From NCBI GenBank assembly GCA_016934355.1, contig JAFGTA010000041.1, positions 1 through 11,157 on the forward strand: 11,157 bases of DNA. The letters are read 5' to 3'. Below are positions 1-6,502 of the stretch, in pieces. This DNA is from Candidatus Bathyarchaeota archaeon. GTDB taxonomy: Archaea > Thermoproteota > Bathyarchaeia > TCS64. Both the position numbers and the translations under genes were made by a program. Below the pieces are notes generated by a model. The model saw only the letters and a list, made by a program, of their open reading frames with translations. It had not been told where the DNA came from and made no database searches. The number at the start of each line of letters is the position of its first letter. The stretch's first letter is position 1.

Positions 1-1292
1 AGGGCGTCACCAAGTGGTGCGGCTACATCAACCATGCCGAGAGGGTGCCCGAGTTCCTGAGGCGGGCCTTCACCCAGCTCAAGACGGGGCGCCCCTCGCC
101 GGTGCTGCTTACCCTGCCACGGGGGCTGGGCGAGTACGACGAGGACGCGTTCAGCTACGTGCCGGTTCAGGGCTGGAGGTCGCAGGGAGATCCGAGGGAC
201 GTCGAGAAGGCCGTCAAGGCGCTGAAGGCGGCGAGGAGTCCCATCCTGTTTGTGGGGCAGGGCGTCTTCTACGCGGACGCCTGCGAGGAGCTGAGGGCTT
301 TCGCCGAGCTAGCCCACATCCCCGTGCTGACCACGTTGAAGGCGAAGAGCGCCTTCCCCGAGACTCACCCCCTGTCGCTCGGGGTGAGGGGTGAGCCCGC
401 GGAGCGGTTCCTAGGGAAGGCGGACCTCGTCCTCGCGGTGGGCGTTGGGTTCACCCCAAGCCACTTCATGCACGCGATCCCGGACGCGGCGAACAAGAAG
501 ATCATACAGTGCACCGTCGACGACTCCGACGTCAACTGCGACTACGCAGTCGACCTCGCCGTCATGGGCGACGCGAAGCTGGTGCTAAGGCAGCTGTACG
601 CTGAGCTTGAGAGGCAGGGCGCGCCGCGGCGCAGGGATGCCTTGGAGAAGGAGGTCGAGGCGGCGTGGAAGGCGATGAACGATAAGTACGGCCCCTGGAT
701 GACGTCAGCGGAGAAGCCGGTCAACCCCTACAGGGTCTACGGGGAGCTGATGAACGTCCTCGACATGGGGAACAGCTTCGTCACCCACGAGTCCGGGAAC
801 ACACGTGACCAGCTCAGCGCAGTCTACAAGGCCGAGGTGCCCCACGGCTTCCTCGGCTGGGGGAACGTATCGACGCTGGGGTTCGGCCTCGGCGCCGCCA
901 TGGGCGCCAAGCTGGCGATGCCTGGGAGACAGGTCATAAGCGTCACAGGGGACGCGGGCGTCGGCTACCAGATGGGCAACTGGGAGACCATGGTCCGCAA
1001 CGAACTGGGGATAACCACCGTCCACATAAACAACGACGGGTTCGGCGGCTACGGCCCAGGGTTCTGGGGGCCCGGCCACAGCCCCTACACCTACGAGGTC
1101 ACGGGCCACGAGGTGCAGAGTAGCGCCAAGGTCGCGGAGGCCCTCGGCATACACGCGGAGAGGGTCGAGGAGCCGGACGAGGTGGCTCCCGCGGTTAAGC
1201 GGGCGCTCAAGGTGAACAAGGGCGACAAGCCTGCGCTCATAGAGGTCATCTGCAGCAAGCACCCCGTCTACCCTGGTTGGGTTAGGGGGTAG
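1..1292 (+). CDS. Thiamine-diphosphate-dependent enzyme, acetolactate synthase-like (5' partial)
   Basis: The reading frame is open from the first complete codon (base 3) to TAG at 1290-1292, giving about 430 codons of a family that usually has 530-580. The missing part is most of the N-terminal pyrimidine-binding domain. The GTG at 45 is an internal valine, because family-like sequence (TKWCGYINHAERVPE) precedes it. Visible domains are the end of the PYR domain (TGRPSPVLLTLP), the central Rossmann-like domain (SPILFVGQG, then TLKAKSAFPETHPLSLG), and the C-terminal PP domain with the ThDP/Mg motif: GDA at 948-956 and NN at 1029-1034, 27 codons from the first G to the first N, followed by a glycine-rich FGGYGPGFWGPGH stretch. 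Members act on 2-oxo acids or 2-hydroxyacyl-CoA in the cytoplasm. Substrate cannot be fixed from this fragment: acetolactate synthase, oxalyl-CoA decarboxylase and benzoylformate decarboxylase types all fit. No small subunit gene lies downstream. Confidence 0.9.
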   Translation, partial: GVTKWCGYINHAERVPEFLRRAFTQLKTGRPSPVLLTLPRGLGEYDEDAFSYVPVQGWRSQGDPRDVEKAVKALKAARSPILFVGQGVFYADACEELRAFAELAHIPVLTTLKAKSAFPETHPLSLGVRGEPAERFLGKADLVLAVGVGFTPSHFMHAIPDAANKKIIQCTVDDSDVNCDYAVDLAVMGDAKLVLRQLYAELERQGAPRRRDALEKEVEAAWKAMNDKYGPWMTSAEKPVNPYRVYGELMNVLDMGNSFVTHESGNTRDQLSAVYKAEVPHGFLGWGNVSTLGFGLGAAMGAKLAMPGRQVISVTGDAGVGYQMGNWETMVRNELGITTVHINNDGFGGYGPGFWGPGHSPYTYEVTGHEVQSSAKVAEALGIHAERVEEPDEVAPAVKRALKVNKGDKPALIEVICSKHPVYPGWVRG

Positions 1293-1296
1293 AACC

Positions 1297-3180
1297 TCAC
1301 CTTACCAGGACTTTTTTTGCGATCAGTCCGATCATAACGGCGGCGAGTGCCATGGTAGCCGAGTTCCCCACGAGGAGCTGGCTGCTCGAAACCTGGTTCA
1401 CTAGCTCGTTTCCCACCGTCACGCGCGCGTTGGTCGTCACCATGGGAAGCACTGAGCTGAGGCTGGCCTCGTAGACGCCGTTGCCCTGGTTCACGCAGGT
1501 CTGGCCGTTGACGTCGACCACCGCGCCGAGGACAGGCGCGTTGTCTGACTGGTAGTTGAGCAGGTACACGATCTTCAGCGAGCCGGGGATCATGTGCACA
1601 AGCCTCTCCTTCACAGTCACTGTGTCGAGGAAGCAGCTTCCCTCACCCGACGTGAATCCCTTCAAGTCGTATTCTTGGTCGGTCATCGACGCGACGCTGT
1701 AGGTCTTGAAGCCCTGCTGGTCCCTGTACGCAAGCTGGTATGTACCGGTGAAGGGCGTGCCGTCGTAGGCGTATACCCCGGTCATCTTGGGCTCGGGGTT
1801 CGAGCCGTCGATGACCCTGATGATGGGGGTGTCGGCCTCGAACTCGACCTTGTCCCACACCACCGTGAGCTCTCCGCCCTCTACCACGCTGATGTTGTAC
1901 TTGCCTCCGTGCGCATCCTTGACCTTGAACGTGAAGTCGCCGACGTCGTCCCTCATATATGACTCGCGGTTTAGGGACACCTCGCCGTCTTCGAGCGGGG
2001 TGGAGTCGTACTCGTAGTAGGCGCTGTACCCGATTGTGACCTCCTCTCCGACGTCGACTCTGGCGTCGGGTGCCTCTATGTCGACCTTCAGCCTGTCCCA
2101 TATGACTTCAACGGAGTTGGACTCGAACGTGTCGAGGAACCACTTCCTGTCTACAACTCTCCAAACCGAGACGTCCTCCTCACCCACGGTGCTTAGGCGC
2201 CTCACCTTGAAGGAGACGTTACCCATGAACTCCGAGCCGTCGTAGACGTAGCTCGCGGTGTAGCTGATGTCTGCCTCATCTCCCACGTTTATCCTTGTAT
2301 CCGCCACATCCAGCTCGACGTGCACCTTGTCGAAGATCGCGTGAACGACGTTCGTGGTATAAGCCTTGATCCCGTTCCGCCAGTCCATGATGGACTCCAC
2401 GGTGTACGCGTATCGACCCACCTCGTCCTGAGAAAGCGTGTCGTTGAACTTCACCTGCCCTACGAAGGTCGTCATATCTGACTCGTAGTAAGCCAGGTAA
2501 TCGATCTTTGCCTCCCGTCCGGGGTTGTACCTCCTACGGGGGCTGAAGAGCTCGACTTTCACCCTGTCCCACGTGATCTTCACGGTGTTGGTCTCGAACT
2601 CGTTGATGCCGTACAGAGGGTCGGTTATCGATATCACCTTGACTCCCTTGGTGCCTATGTAGTCGAAGTCGTCCGTGTAGTTCAGCTTGACCGTGCCCGT
2701 GAACGTCTCGTAGTTCGAGGCGTAGTGGCTGTAGACTATCATGCTGGGCTCCTCGCCTATGGTGGTGCGATCGTACTCGGGGATCAACGTGATAATCACC
2801 TTGTCGAATAAGCAGACGGGGAAGTCCTCCATCACCTGGAAAGTCCTGGGGTAGCCGTTGAAGCTCACCGATGTGATGACCCACTCCTTTCTGATGGGAT
2901 CGTCGTAAGAATCCGTGAACAGAACCCATCCATCCATCAAAACAGAATGACTCCTTCCATCCACGACGATTTCGCCGTACGAGAGTGGCTGACCGCTGTC
3001 GGCCCACACCAGCCTGAACCCTACTGTAACATCGGAGCCGACGTTGGCCCTACCGTCTGAGACGTAGCACTGGGTCACCGTGACCTCTGGGTCGGCCGCG
3101 TGCGCGGCTGTGATGCCTCTGAGTGCCATCGCCATAAGAATTATGCCTATTGCTACTAGTAGGGGCCTGTGTCTAGGCAT
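1297..3180 (-). CDS. Secreted, membrane-anchored surface protein with tandem Ig-like repeats
   Basis: I do not recognise a named family for this 627-residue protein. Residues 1-29 are a typical signal peptide (basic start, hydrophobic core, AHA cleavage region). Residues 607-621 are a short hydrophobic segment followed by KKVLVR, a likely C-terminal membrane anchor. Between them, a unit of about 79 residues recurs, opening with [WF]D[KR][VL] at residues 125, 204, 283, 361 and 442, with diverged first and last units. Each unit continues with a beta-strand pattern of the type R-x-x-[VP]G-x-E-[AV]-x-I-x-Y-x-[AS]-Y-x-x-D, suggesting an Ig-like or other beta-sandwich fold. Sequons at N167, N246, N321 and N429 could be glycosylated. 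The ATG at 3178-3180 lies about 26 nt from a TATA-like box, so translation is probably leaderless. A role as envelope stalk or S-layer-associated protein is inference. The gene converges on its neighbour with only 4 bp between stops. Confidence 0.85.
   Translation of the reverse strand: MPRHRPLLVAIGIILMAMALRGITAAHAADPEVTVTQCYVSDGRANVGSDVTVGFRLVWADSGQPLSYGEIVVDGRSHSVLMDGWVLFTDSYDDPIRKEWVITSVSFNGYPRTFQVMEDFPVCLFDKVIITLIPEYDRTTIGEEPSMIVYSHYASNYETFTGTVKLNYTDDFDYIGTKGVKVISITDPLYGINEFETNTVKITWDRVKVELFSPRRRYNPGREAKIDYLAYYESDMTTFVGQVKFNDTLSQDEVGRYAYTVESIMDWRNGIKAYTTNVVHAIFDKVHVELDVADTRINVGDEADISYTASYVYDGSEFMGNVSFKVRRLSTVGEEDVSVWRVVDRKWFLDTFESNSVEVIWDRLKVDIEAPDARVDVGEEVTIGYSAYYEYDSTPLEDGEVSLNRESYMRDDVGDFTFKVKDAHGGKYNISVVEGGELTVVWDKVEFEADTPIIRVIDGSNPEPKMTGVYAYDGTPFTGTYQLAYRDQQGFKTYSVASMTDQEYDLKGFTSGEGSCFLDTVTVKERLVHMIPGSLKIVYLLNYQSDNAPVLGAVVDVNGQTCVNQGNGVYEASLSSVLPMVTTNARVTVGNELVNQVSSSQLLVGNSATMALAAVMIGLIAKKVLVR
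1311..1318 (+). terminator. T7 run, probable archaeal terminator of the ThDP enzyme gene
   Basis: CTTTTTTT lies 19-26 nt past the stop codon of the ThDP gene, with no GC hairpin, as expected of intrinsic archaeal termination. The run sits inside the convergent surface-protein gene, where it is read as two lysine codons (AAA AAA) near the C-terminus. Confidence 0.5.
1632..2808 (-). repeat. Protein-level tandem repeat, about five units of ~79 codons
   Basis: Unit openings FDKVIITL, WDRVKVEL, FDKVHVEL, WDRLKVDI and WDKVEFEA fall at residues 125, 204, 283, 361 and 442, spacings of 79, 79, 78 and 81. A degenerate sixth boundary (FLDTVTV) is near residue 517. The units are similar in protein but clearly diverged in DNA, so the duplication is old and the pattern appears to be kept by selection. 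Confidence 0.75.
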
Positions 3181-3200
3181 CGTTTACAGGTTATTCATTT

Positions 3201-3210
3201 GTTTTATAAT
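3201..3210 (-). promoter_or_regulatory. TATA-like box of the surface-protein gene
   Basis: On the minus strand this reads ATTATAAAAC. Its centre is about 26 nt from the ATG at 3180, so the predicted transcript begins at or next to the start codon (leaderless). An imperfect inverted repeat CCTGA / TCAGG (3222-3241) lies just upstream and could be a regulator site; that is speculative. Confidence 0.6.
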
Positions 3211-3302
3211 GATTGAGTAAGCCTGATAGTTAGGATTCAGGTGTGGTTTCCGGTCAGTATCCATGATCACTAGGAATGACATGGTGTTTTAATCTAGTTG
3301 AG

Positions 3303-3320
3303 AAAAATATGGGGAAAAAT
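3303..3320 (-). terminator. Double T5 run downstream of the aminotransferase gene
   Basis: The minus strand has two runs of five T (at 3316-3320 and 3303-3307) separated by CCCCATA, 22-39 nt past the stop of the aminotransferase-like gene. This is a plausible archaeal T-run terminator for the HIT-aminotransferase unit. Confidence 0.5.
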
Positions 3321-3341
3321 GGGTCATTTAAGCGATTCAGG

Positions 3342-4517
3342 TTATTTCAGTAGCTTTCCCTGTATCTTCAGCAGGAGGTCCACCTCGTCCTCCGTGTTGA
3401 AGAAGTGGCACGAGACCCTGATGCCGCCGACGCCCGCCGCGTACCTGTGAGCGACGATGACGCCGTTCTCCCTGAGCGCGTCGTAGACCTTCTGGTTCTT
3501 CTCGAAGCTCCCGGTGTTGTACGTCACGAGTCCACCGCGTTCGCCGGGCTCCTCAGGGGTGTTGACCTTGACCGGCTGCTCCTTGAGCCCGTCGATGAGG
3601 CGCTGGCTGAGCTTTGCCGTCCTCTTCTGGATGTTCTTGGCGCCGAGCTGGTTGAAGTACTGTAGGCAGGCGTGGAAGCCCCACGTGAACTCCTCGCTGA
3701 CGCAGCCTCTGTAGTATTTCCTTGCGTCTGGGTAGAGGGCGCCGCTGTAGGACTCTATGTTGTCGTGGTTTGGCTTCTCCCACGGGGCGCCGTCCCTGAA
3801 AGCCTCCTCGACGTTGCCGTAGTTCATGTAGGTGGGCTGGAACTCGTCGTGGAGGCTCTTCTTGACGTAGAGGACGCCCGTCATGGCTGGGCAGCACATC
3901 CATTTCTCGCTGCCGAAGGTGAAGAAGTCCACGTCCTCGCTGTGGACGTCGATGTCCACGGCGCCCGCCGCTTGGTAGGCGTCGTTTACCACGTAGGCTC
4001 CGTGGCTGTGGGCTATCTCGCTGATCTCGTGCATGGGGTACCTGACGCCGCTTGTCCACTCGATCTCACTCATGCTGACCATCGCGGTTTTGTCGTCTAC
4101 GGCTTTCTCGAAGTCGGAGGCGTCTATGACGCCGTCCCTGTGCCTTATCCGCCTGATCTCGACTCCCTTGAGCCTGAAGGGCATCCAGACGTAGACGTTG
4201 CTCTGGTAGCCCAGGTCTGTGACTACGATGTTCTGCCCGCTCTCCAGCTCAGTCATGGAGGCGACGGTGTTGAGGGCCTGGCTCACCCTGTTGACCCAGC
4301 ATATCTCGTCCTTGCCCACGTTCAGCATCTTCGCGGCCTCCGCGAAGGCATCCGGCGGGTCTACCCGCTCCTCGTTTATCTTGTGGCTCCACCACTGTTC
4401 GGTGGCGTCGTGCACCCGTTTCATGGCGGGGCCGTGGGCCGCGCTGTTCATGTACGCCTTGGACTTTAAGACTGGGAACTCCTCCCTCACCTTGTCGATG
4501 TTCTTGGCTATGTCCAT
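3342..4517 (-). CDS. Class V PLP-dependent aminotransferase-like protein (isopenicillin-N epimerase / desulfurase fold)
   Basis: The 391 residues match the fold-type I, class V family in length and motif order: N-terminal AYMNSAAHGP; DLGYQSN at 101-107; the PLP-ring aspartate and glutamine in NDAYQ (D179, Q182); the Schiff-base lysine in FGSEKW (K205), followed by GVLYVKK; and the C-terminal substrate-carboxylate arginine in IRVSCHFFNTEDEVD (R367). The region that carries the persulfide cysteine in SufS-type desulfurases reads VIVAHRYAAGVGG here, without cysteine, so a sulfur-transfer role is unlikely. An epimerase, lyase or transaminase acting on an amino acid is more likely, substrate unknown. 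The protein has no signal or membrane segment and is presumably cytoplasmic. ATG 4515-4517 has AGAGGT 7 nt upstream. The gene follows HIT by 56 bp with no clear TATA box between, suggesting cotranscription. Confidence 0.88.
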   Translation of the reverse strand: MDIAKNIDKVREEFPVLKSKAYMNSAAHGPAMKRVHDATEQWWSHKINEERVDPPDAFAEAAKMLNVGKDEICWVNRVSQALNTVASMTELESGQNIVVTDLGYQSNVYVWMPFRLKGVEIRRIRHRDGVIDASDFEKAVDDKTAMVSMSEIEWTSGVRYPMHEISEIAHSHGAYVVNDAYQAAGAVDIDVHSEDVDFFTFGSEKWMCCPAMTGVLYVKKSLHDEFQPTYMNYGNVEEAFRDGAPWEKPNHDNIESYSGALYPDARKYYRGCVSEEFTWGFHACLQYFNQLGAKNIQKRTAKLSQRLIDGLKEQPVKVNTPEEPGERGGLVTYNTGSFEKNQKVYDALRENGVIVAHRYAAGVGGIRVSCHFFNTEDEVDLLLKIQGKLLK

Positions 4518-4524
4518 CTCTTGA

Positions 4525-4530
4525 ACCTCT
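4525..4530 (-). promoter_or_regulatory. Shine-Dalgarno AGAGGT for the aminotransferase-like gene
   Basis: AGAGGT on the minus strand is 7 nt before the ATG at 4517, at normal spacing. It supports this start and translation from an internal position of a longer mRNA that begins at HIT. Confidence 0.55.
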
Positions 4531-4573
4531 CGCCTTATCCTGTGTTTGATTGGGTAGAAATGGTTGACGCTTG

Positions 4574-5047
4574 CTACAGCTCGGCTAGCTCTGCCATCTT
4601 CACGTACTTCGGCTCTCTGAGAACCTCGTCGATGCTGGTCCTCAGCCTTCTCAACTGGTCTTCGGACAGCGGTTTCAGGTGGCCCTGATATATCTTGTGG
4701 CCTTTCGGGAACAGGGCTATATGTTGGCCCCGTATCTGGTGCGTCTGCTCTCTGGCTCTGCCCATGAAGTGGAGGTGCATCTTCGCGCCGCCGGGGTCGT
4801 CGATGCCCCAGTTGCCCAGGTCCTCGTAGTTCATCCTTTCGACGCCTAGCACCTTGTACATGGATTTGCCTACCGCCATGCTGATCCTCATGTAGTCGAT
4901 TGCCTCCTGGTACGTCAAGTCTGATCTATCGGTTACTCGCTGCTTTTTGATGAGGATGAGGTGGCCGCCGTCGTCCCTGCAGTTGAGGGGGAACTCGGGG
5001 CTGATCACCTTGAAGTACTTGTCCTCGTAGACACGGTTCTCATCCAA
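4574..5047 (-). CDS. HIT-family nucleotide hydrolase/transferase-like protein
   Basis: This 157-residue protein has the size and layout of a HIT domain: an N-terminal beta region (VISPEFPLNCRDDGGHLILIKK), a central helix (QEAIDYMRISMAVGKSMYKVLG), the NW motif in DLGNWG, and the active-site strand KMHLHFMGRA. H91 and H93 correspond to the first two histidines of HxHxH; H93 would be the nucleophile. The third position is M95. Family members hydrolyse nucleoside phosphoramidates or dinucleoside polyphosphates in the cytoplasm; the substrate here is unknown. The start is TTG at 5045-5047: AGGTGA lies 9 nt upstream, an in-frame stop lies just beyond, and the next in-frame methionine (M53) would remove half the fold. 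It is the first gene of a probable unit with the aminotransferase-like gene. Confidence 0.85.
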   Translation of the reverse strand: MDENRVYEDKYFKVISPEFPLNCRDDGGHLILIKKQRVTDRSDLTYQEAIDYMRISMAVGKSMYKVLGVERMNYEDLGNWGIDDPGGAKMHLHFMGRAREQTHQIRGQHIALFPKGHKIYQGHLKPLSEDQLRRLRTSIDEVLREPKYVKMAELAEL

Positions 5048-5056
5048 GAATACGTC

Positions 5057-5062
5057 TCACCT
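5057..5062 (-). promoter_or_regulatory. Shine-Dalgarno AGGTGA that fixes the TTG start of HIT
   Basis: AGGTGA on the minus strand is a strong match to the archaeal 16S anti-SD and is 9 nt from the TTG at 5047. It decides the start in the absence of any nearby ATG or GTG in frame. Confidence 0.7.
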
Positions 5063-5082
5063 GTAGGTAACTTTTCGACACC

Positions 5083-5090
5083 GTATAAAA
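5083..5090 (-). promoter_or_regulatory. TATA-like box for HIT
   Basis: The minus strand reads TTTTATAC. A start of transcription about 25 nt downstream would fall just before AGGTGA, giving a short leader. A small inverted repeat CCGC-ATC-GCGG (5091-5101) lies between this box and the one serving the opposite strand. Confidence 0.55.
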
Positions 5091-5113
5091 CCGCATCGCG
5101 GGCAACGTAGTAT

Positions 5114-5122
5114 GTTTATTTA
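5114..5122 (+). promoter_or_regulatory. TATA-like box for the zinc-ribbon membrane protein
   Basis: GTTTATTTA is centred about 28 nt before the ATG at 5146, so the transcript is predicted to be leaderless or nearly so. No Shine-Dalgarno sequence precedes the ATG, in contrast to the divergent HIT gene. Confidence 0.5.
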
Positions 5123-5145
5123 TTAGTTGTATCTGGATTTACTGA

Positions 5146-5535
5146 ATGGTCCAGATCTGTCCTCACTGTAAGGGGATCGTGTCCGAGGAGGACACCGTAT
5201 GCCCCCACTGTAAACGTCAGTTGTCTTCGGGGAACGAGGTCTGTCCCTTCTGCAAGAAGCTGATCACAGGCGAAGACGCCGTGTGCCCTCACTGTGGCAA
5301 TCTACTGATCTACGAGTACCCGAAGCAGGTGGCGGCTCATAGAAACAGGGTGCTGTTTCCCCTCGGCTTCCTGCTGCTGTTCTCCCTGGCTTCATACGGT
5401 GTTCTCTACTGGAGAGGCCTGGTGAAGCCCGACACGATGCTGAGCATACTGTTTATGATCCTCTGGCTGGTAGGGCTCGCCTTCTACGGCGCGTACATGG
5501 GTAAGGGGGACAGAGACTTCTGGTGGGGACGGTAA
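5146..5535 (+). CDS. Small membrane protein with N-terminal double zinc ribbon
   Basis: The 129-residue product has four CxxC knuckles (C5/C8, C19/C22, C33/C36, C47/C50), three reading CPHC and one CPFC. Their regular spacing of 14 residues suggests two zinc ribbons, each built from two knuckles, as in DZANK-type domains. Two hydrophobic segments follow, about residues 70-88 and 98-117, joined by a short loop with RGLVKPD, and the tail is GKGDRDFWWGR. The positively charged stretch before the first segment suggests that the ribbons face the cytoplasm. Similar proteins are common in archaea and mostly uncharacterised; I cannot name a function. The ATG is the first in frame and is placed as expected for a leaderless message. 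The gene is divergent from HIT and converges on the SDR gene. Confidence 0.85.
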   Translation: MVQICPHCKGIVSEEDTVCPHCKRQLSSGNEVCPFCKKLITGEDAVCPHCGNLLIYEYPKQVAAHRNRVLFPLGFLLLFSLASYGVLYWRGLVKPDTMLSILFMILWLVGLAFYGAYMGKGDRDFWWGR

Positions 5536-5541
5536 CCTGAT

Positions 5542-5557
5542 AGGCGGCGACGCGCCT
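5542..5557. terminator. Hairpin between convergent zinc-ribbon and SDR genes
   Basis: AGGCG-GCGACG-CGCCT forms a 5-bp GC-rich stem in the 42-bp gap between the two convergent stops. It could help end transcription from either side, but has no adjacent long T run. This is a weak call. Confidence 0.3.
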
Positions 5558-5577
5558 CCCCCAGATTCCTCTTTCAC

Positions 5578-6360
5578 TTACCCGTAGAACCCTGCGGTTA
5601 ACCCGCCGTCGACGAAGAGGATGTGGCCGTTGACGTACCTTGATTCATCGGATGCGAGGAAGAGCGCCCCCAGGGCTATGTCCTCTGGCTCAGCGAACCG
5701 CCCCGTCGGTATCTTGTTGAGTAGATAGTTCTTGGATTCTTCTGGGTCTGGGGAACTCTCGATCGACGCCGTCCACTGGGGCGTCACGGTCTCCCCCGGG
5801 ACCAGTCCGTTGACCCTTATACCATGCTTGGCGTATTCGAGGCACATCGACCTCGTCAACTCCCTGACAGCCCCTTTGGCTGCGCCGTAGGCTTGGCTCC
5901 CAGTGTAGTTCATGTAGGCGTTCGTGGTGATTGTGTTGATTATCGATCCTCCGCGCCTCTCGATCATGATAGGTAAAACCTCTTTGGATACGAGGAACAC
6001 TCCGCGCAGGTTCAGGTTGATGAGCCTGTCCCACTCCTCCTCGGAGTCGTTAACGACGGTATCTTTGTTTTCCCGTTGCCATCCGCCTACGTTGTTGTGC
6101 AGTACATCGATTCCATTGTAGAGGTCAAGTACTTGGCTGACCATGGATTTCACCTCCGCCCACTTCGTAACGTCCGCCTTGTAGAACGAGGCTTCACCGT
6201 CGGCTTCTCGGATCAGCCGCACAGTCTCGCGGCCCCCGTCTTCGCTGATGTCGTTTACTGCGACCTTGGCTCCCTCGGCTGCGAACAGGATGGCCGTGGC
6301 TCTGCCGATGCCCGAACCTGCTCCCGTGATCAGTGCGGTCTTTCCACTTAGTCTGTTCAT
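5578..6360 (-). CDS. Short-chain dehydrogenase/reductase (SDR family)
   Basis: The 260-residue protein has the full classical SDR layout. The cofactor motif TGAGSGIG is at residues 12-19, with N36/D37 at the end of beta-2, an acidic residue that usually favours NAD(H). KADVTKW (61-67) and NNVGG (89-93) follow, then N117 in NLRGVF, the catalytic YGAAK (Y158, K162), and a typical C-terminus GRFAEPEDIALGALFLASDESRYVNG...VDGG. The position expected for the catalytic serine, 13 residues before the tyrosine, is T145. The reaction is oxidation of an alcohol or reduction of a ketone in the cytoplasm; the substrate is not predictable. An ATG start at 6358-6360 is supported by AAGGAA a few bases upstream and by the family's usual N-terminus. 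It is a single gene: the upstream membrane-protein gene ends 142 bp away. Confidence 0.93.
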   Translation of the reverse strand: MNRLSGKTALITGAGSGIGRATAILFAAEGAKVAVNDISEDGGRETVRLIREADGEASFYKADVTKWAEVKSMVSQVLDLYNGIDVLHNNVGGWQRENKDTVVNDSEEEWDRLINLNLRGVFLVSKEVLPIMIERRGGSIINTITTNAYMNYTGSQAYGAAKGAVRELTRSMCLEYAKHGIRVNGLVPGETVTPQWTASIESSPDPEESKNYLLNKIPTGRFAEPEDIALGALFLASDESRYVNGHILFVDGGLTAGFYG

Positions 6361-6365
6361 ATGAT

Positions 6366-6393
6366 TCCTTCTTTCGTTGTAACGGTTAATATG
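6366..6393 (-). promoter_or_regulatory. Weak TATA-like box and GAAGG ribosome-binding site of SDR
   Basis: On the minus strand CATATTAA (6386-6393) is centred about 30 nt from the ATG, and a GAAGG-containing purine stretch lies 6-7 nt before it. If the box is used at standard spacing the transcript would start near the purine stretch, so only one of the two elements may matter. Confidence 0.35.
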
Positions 6394-6502
6394 TTTAGGG
6401 AGTAATGCAGGTTTTGATCGCGTCTTGGATCAGCGAATCCGGTTCTAGATACCCACTTTTACACCACATGCGCGACCAGATCGATGCCAGGTGTTCACGG
6501 GG

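Noticed and set aside
705..1262. 185-codon open frame on the minus strand inside the ThDP enzyme gene
   Set aside because: It is opposite a frame with clear family motifs; the translation has no recognisable domain and reflects GC-rich antisense openness.
1643..2101. 152-codon Arg-rich frame on the minus strand, and a similar one at 2534-3007
   Set aside because: Both are frame-shifted readings of the repeat protein; their His/Arg/Gly-rich composition is typical of out-of-frame GC-rich DNA.
3672..4469. 265-codon open frame on the plus strand
   Set aside because: It lies wholly antisense to the class V PLP enzyme and is Val/Ala/Leu-rich without motifs, a typical mirror frame.
3342..4517. Cysteine desulfurase (SufS/IscS) for Fe-S assembly
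   Set aside because: The persulfide-forming cysteine is absent from the expected loop (VIVAHRYAAGVGG), and no SufBCD or scaffold gene is nearby.
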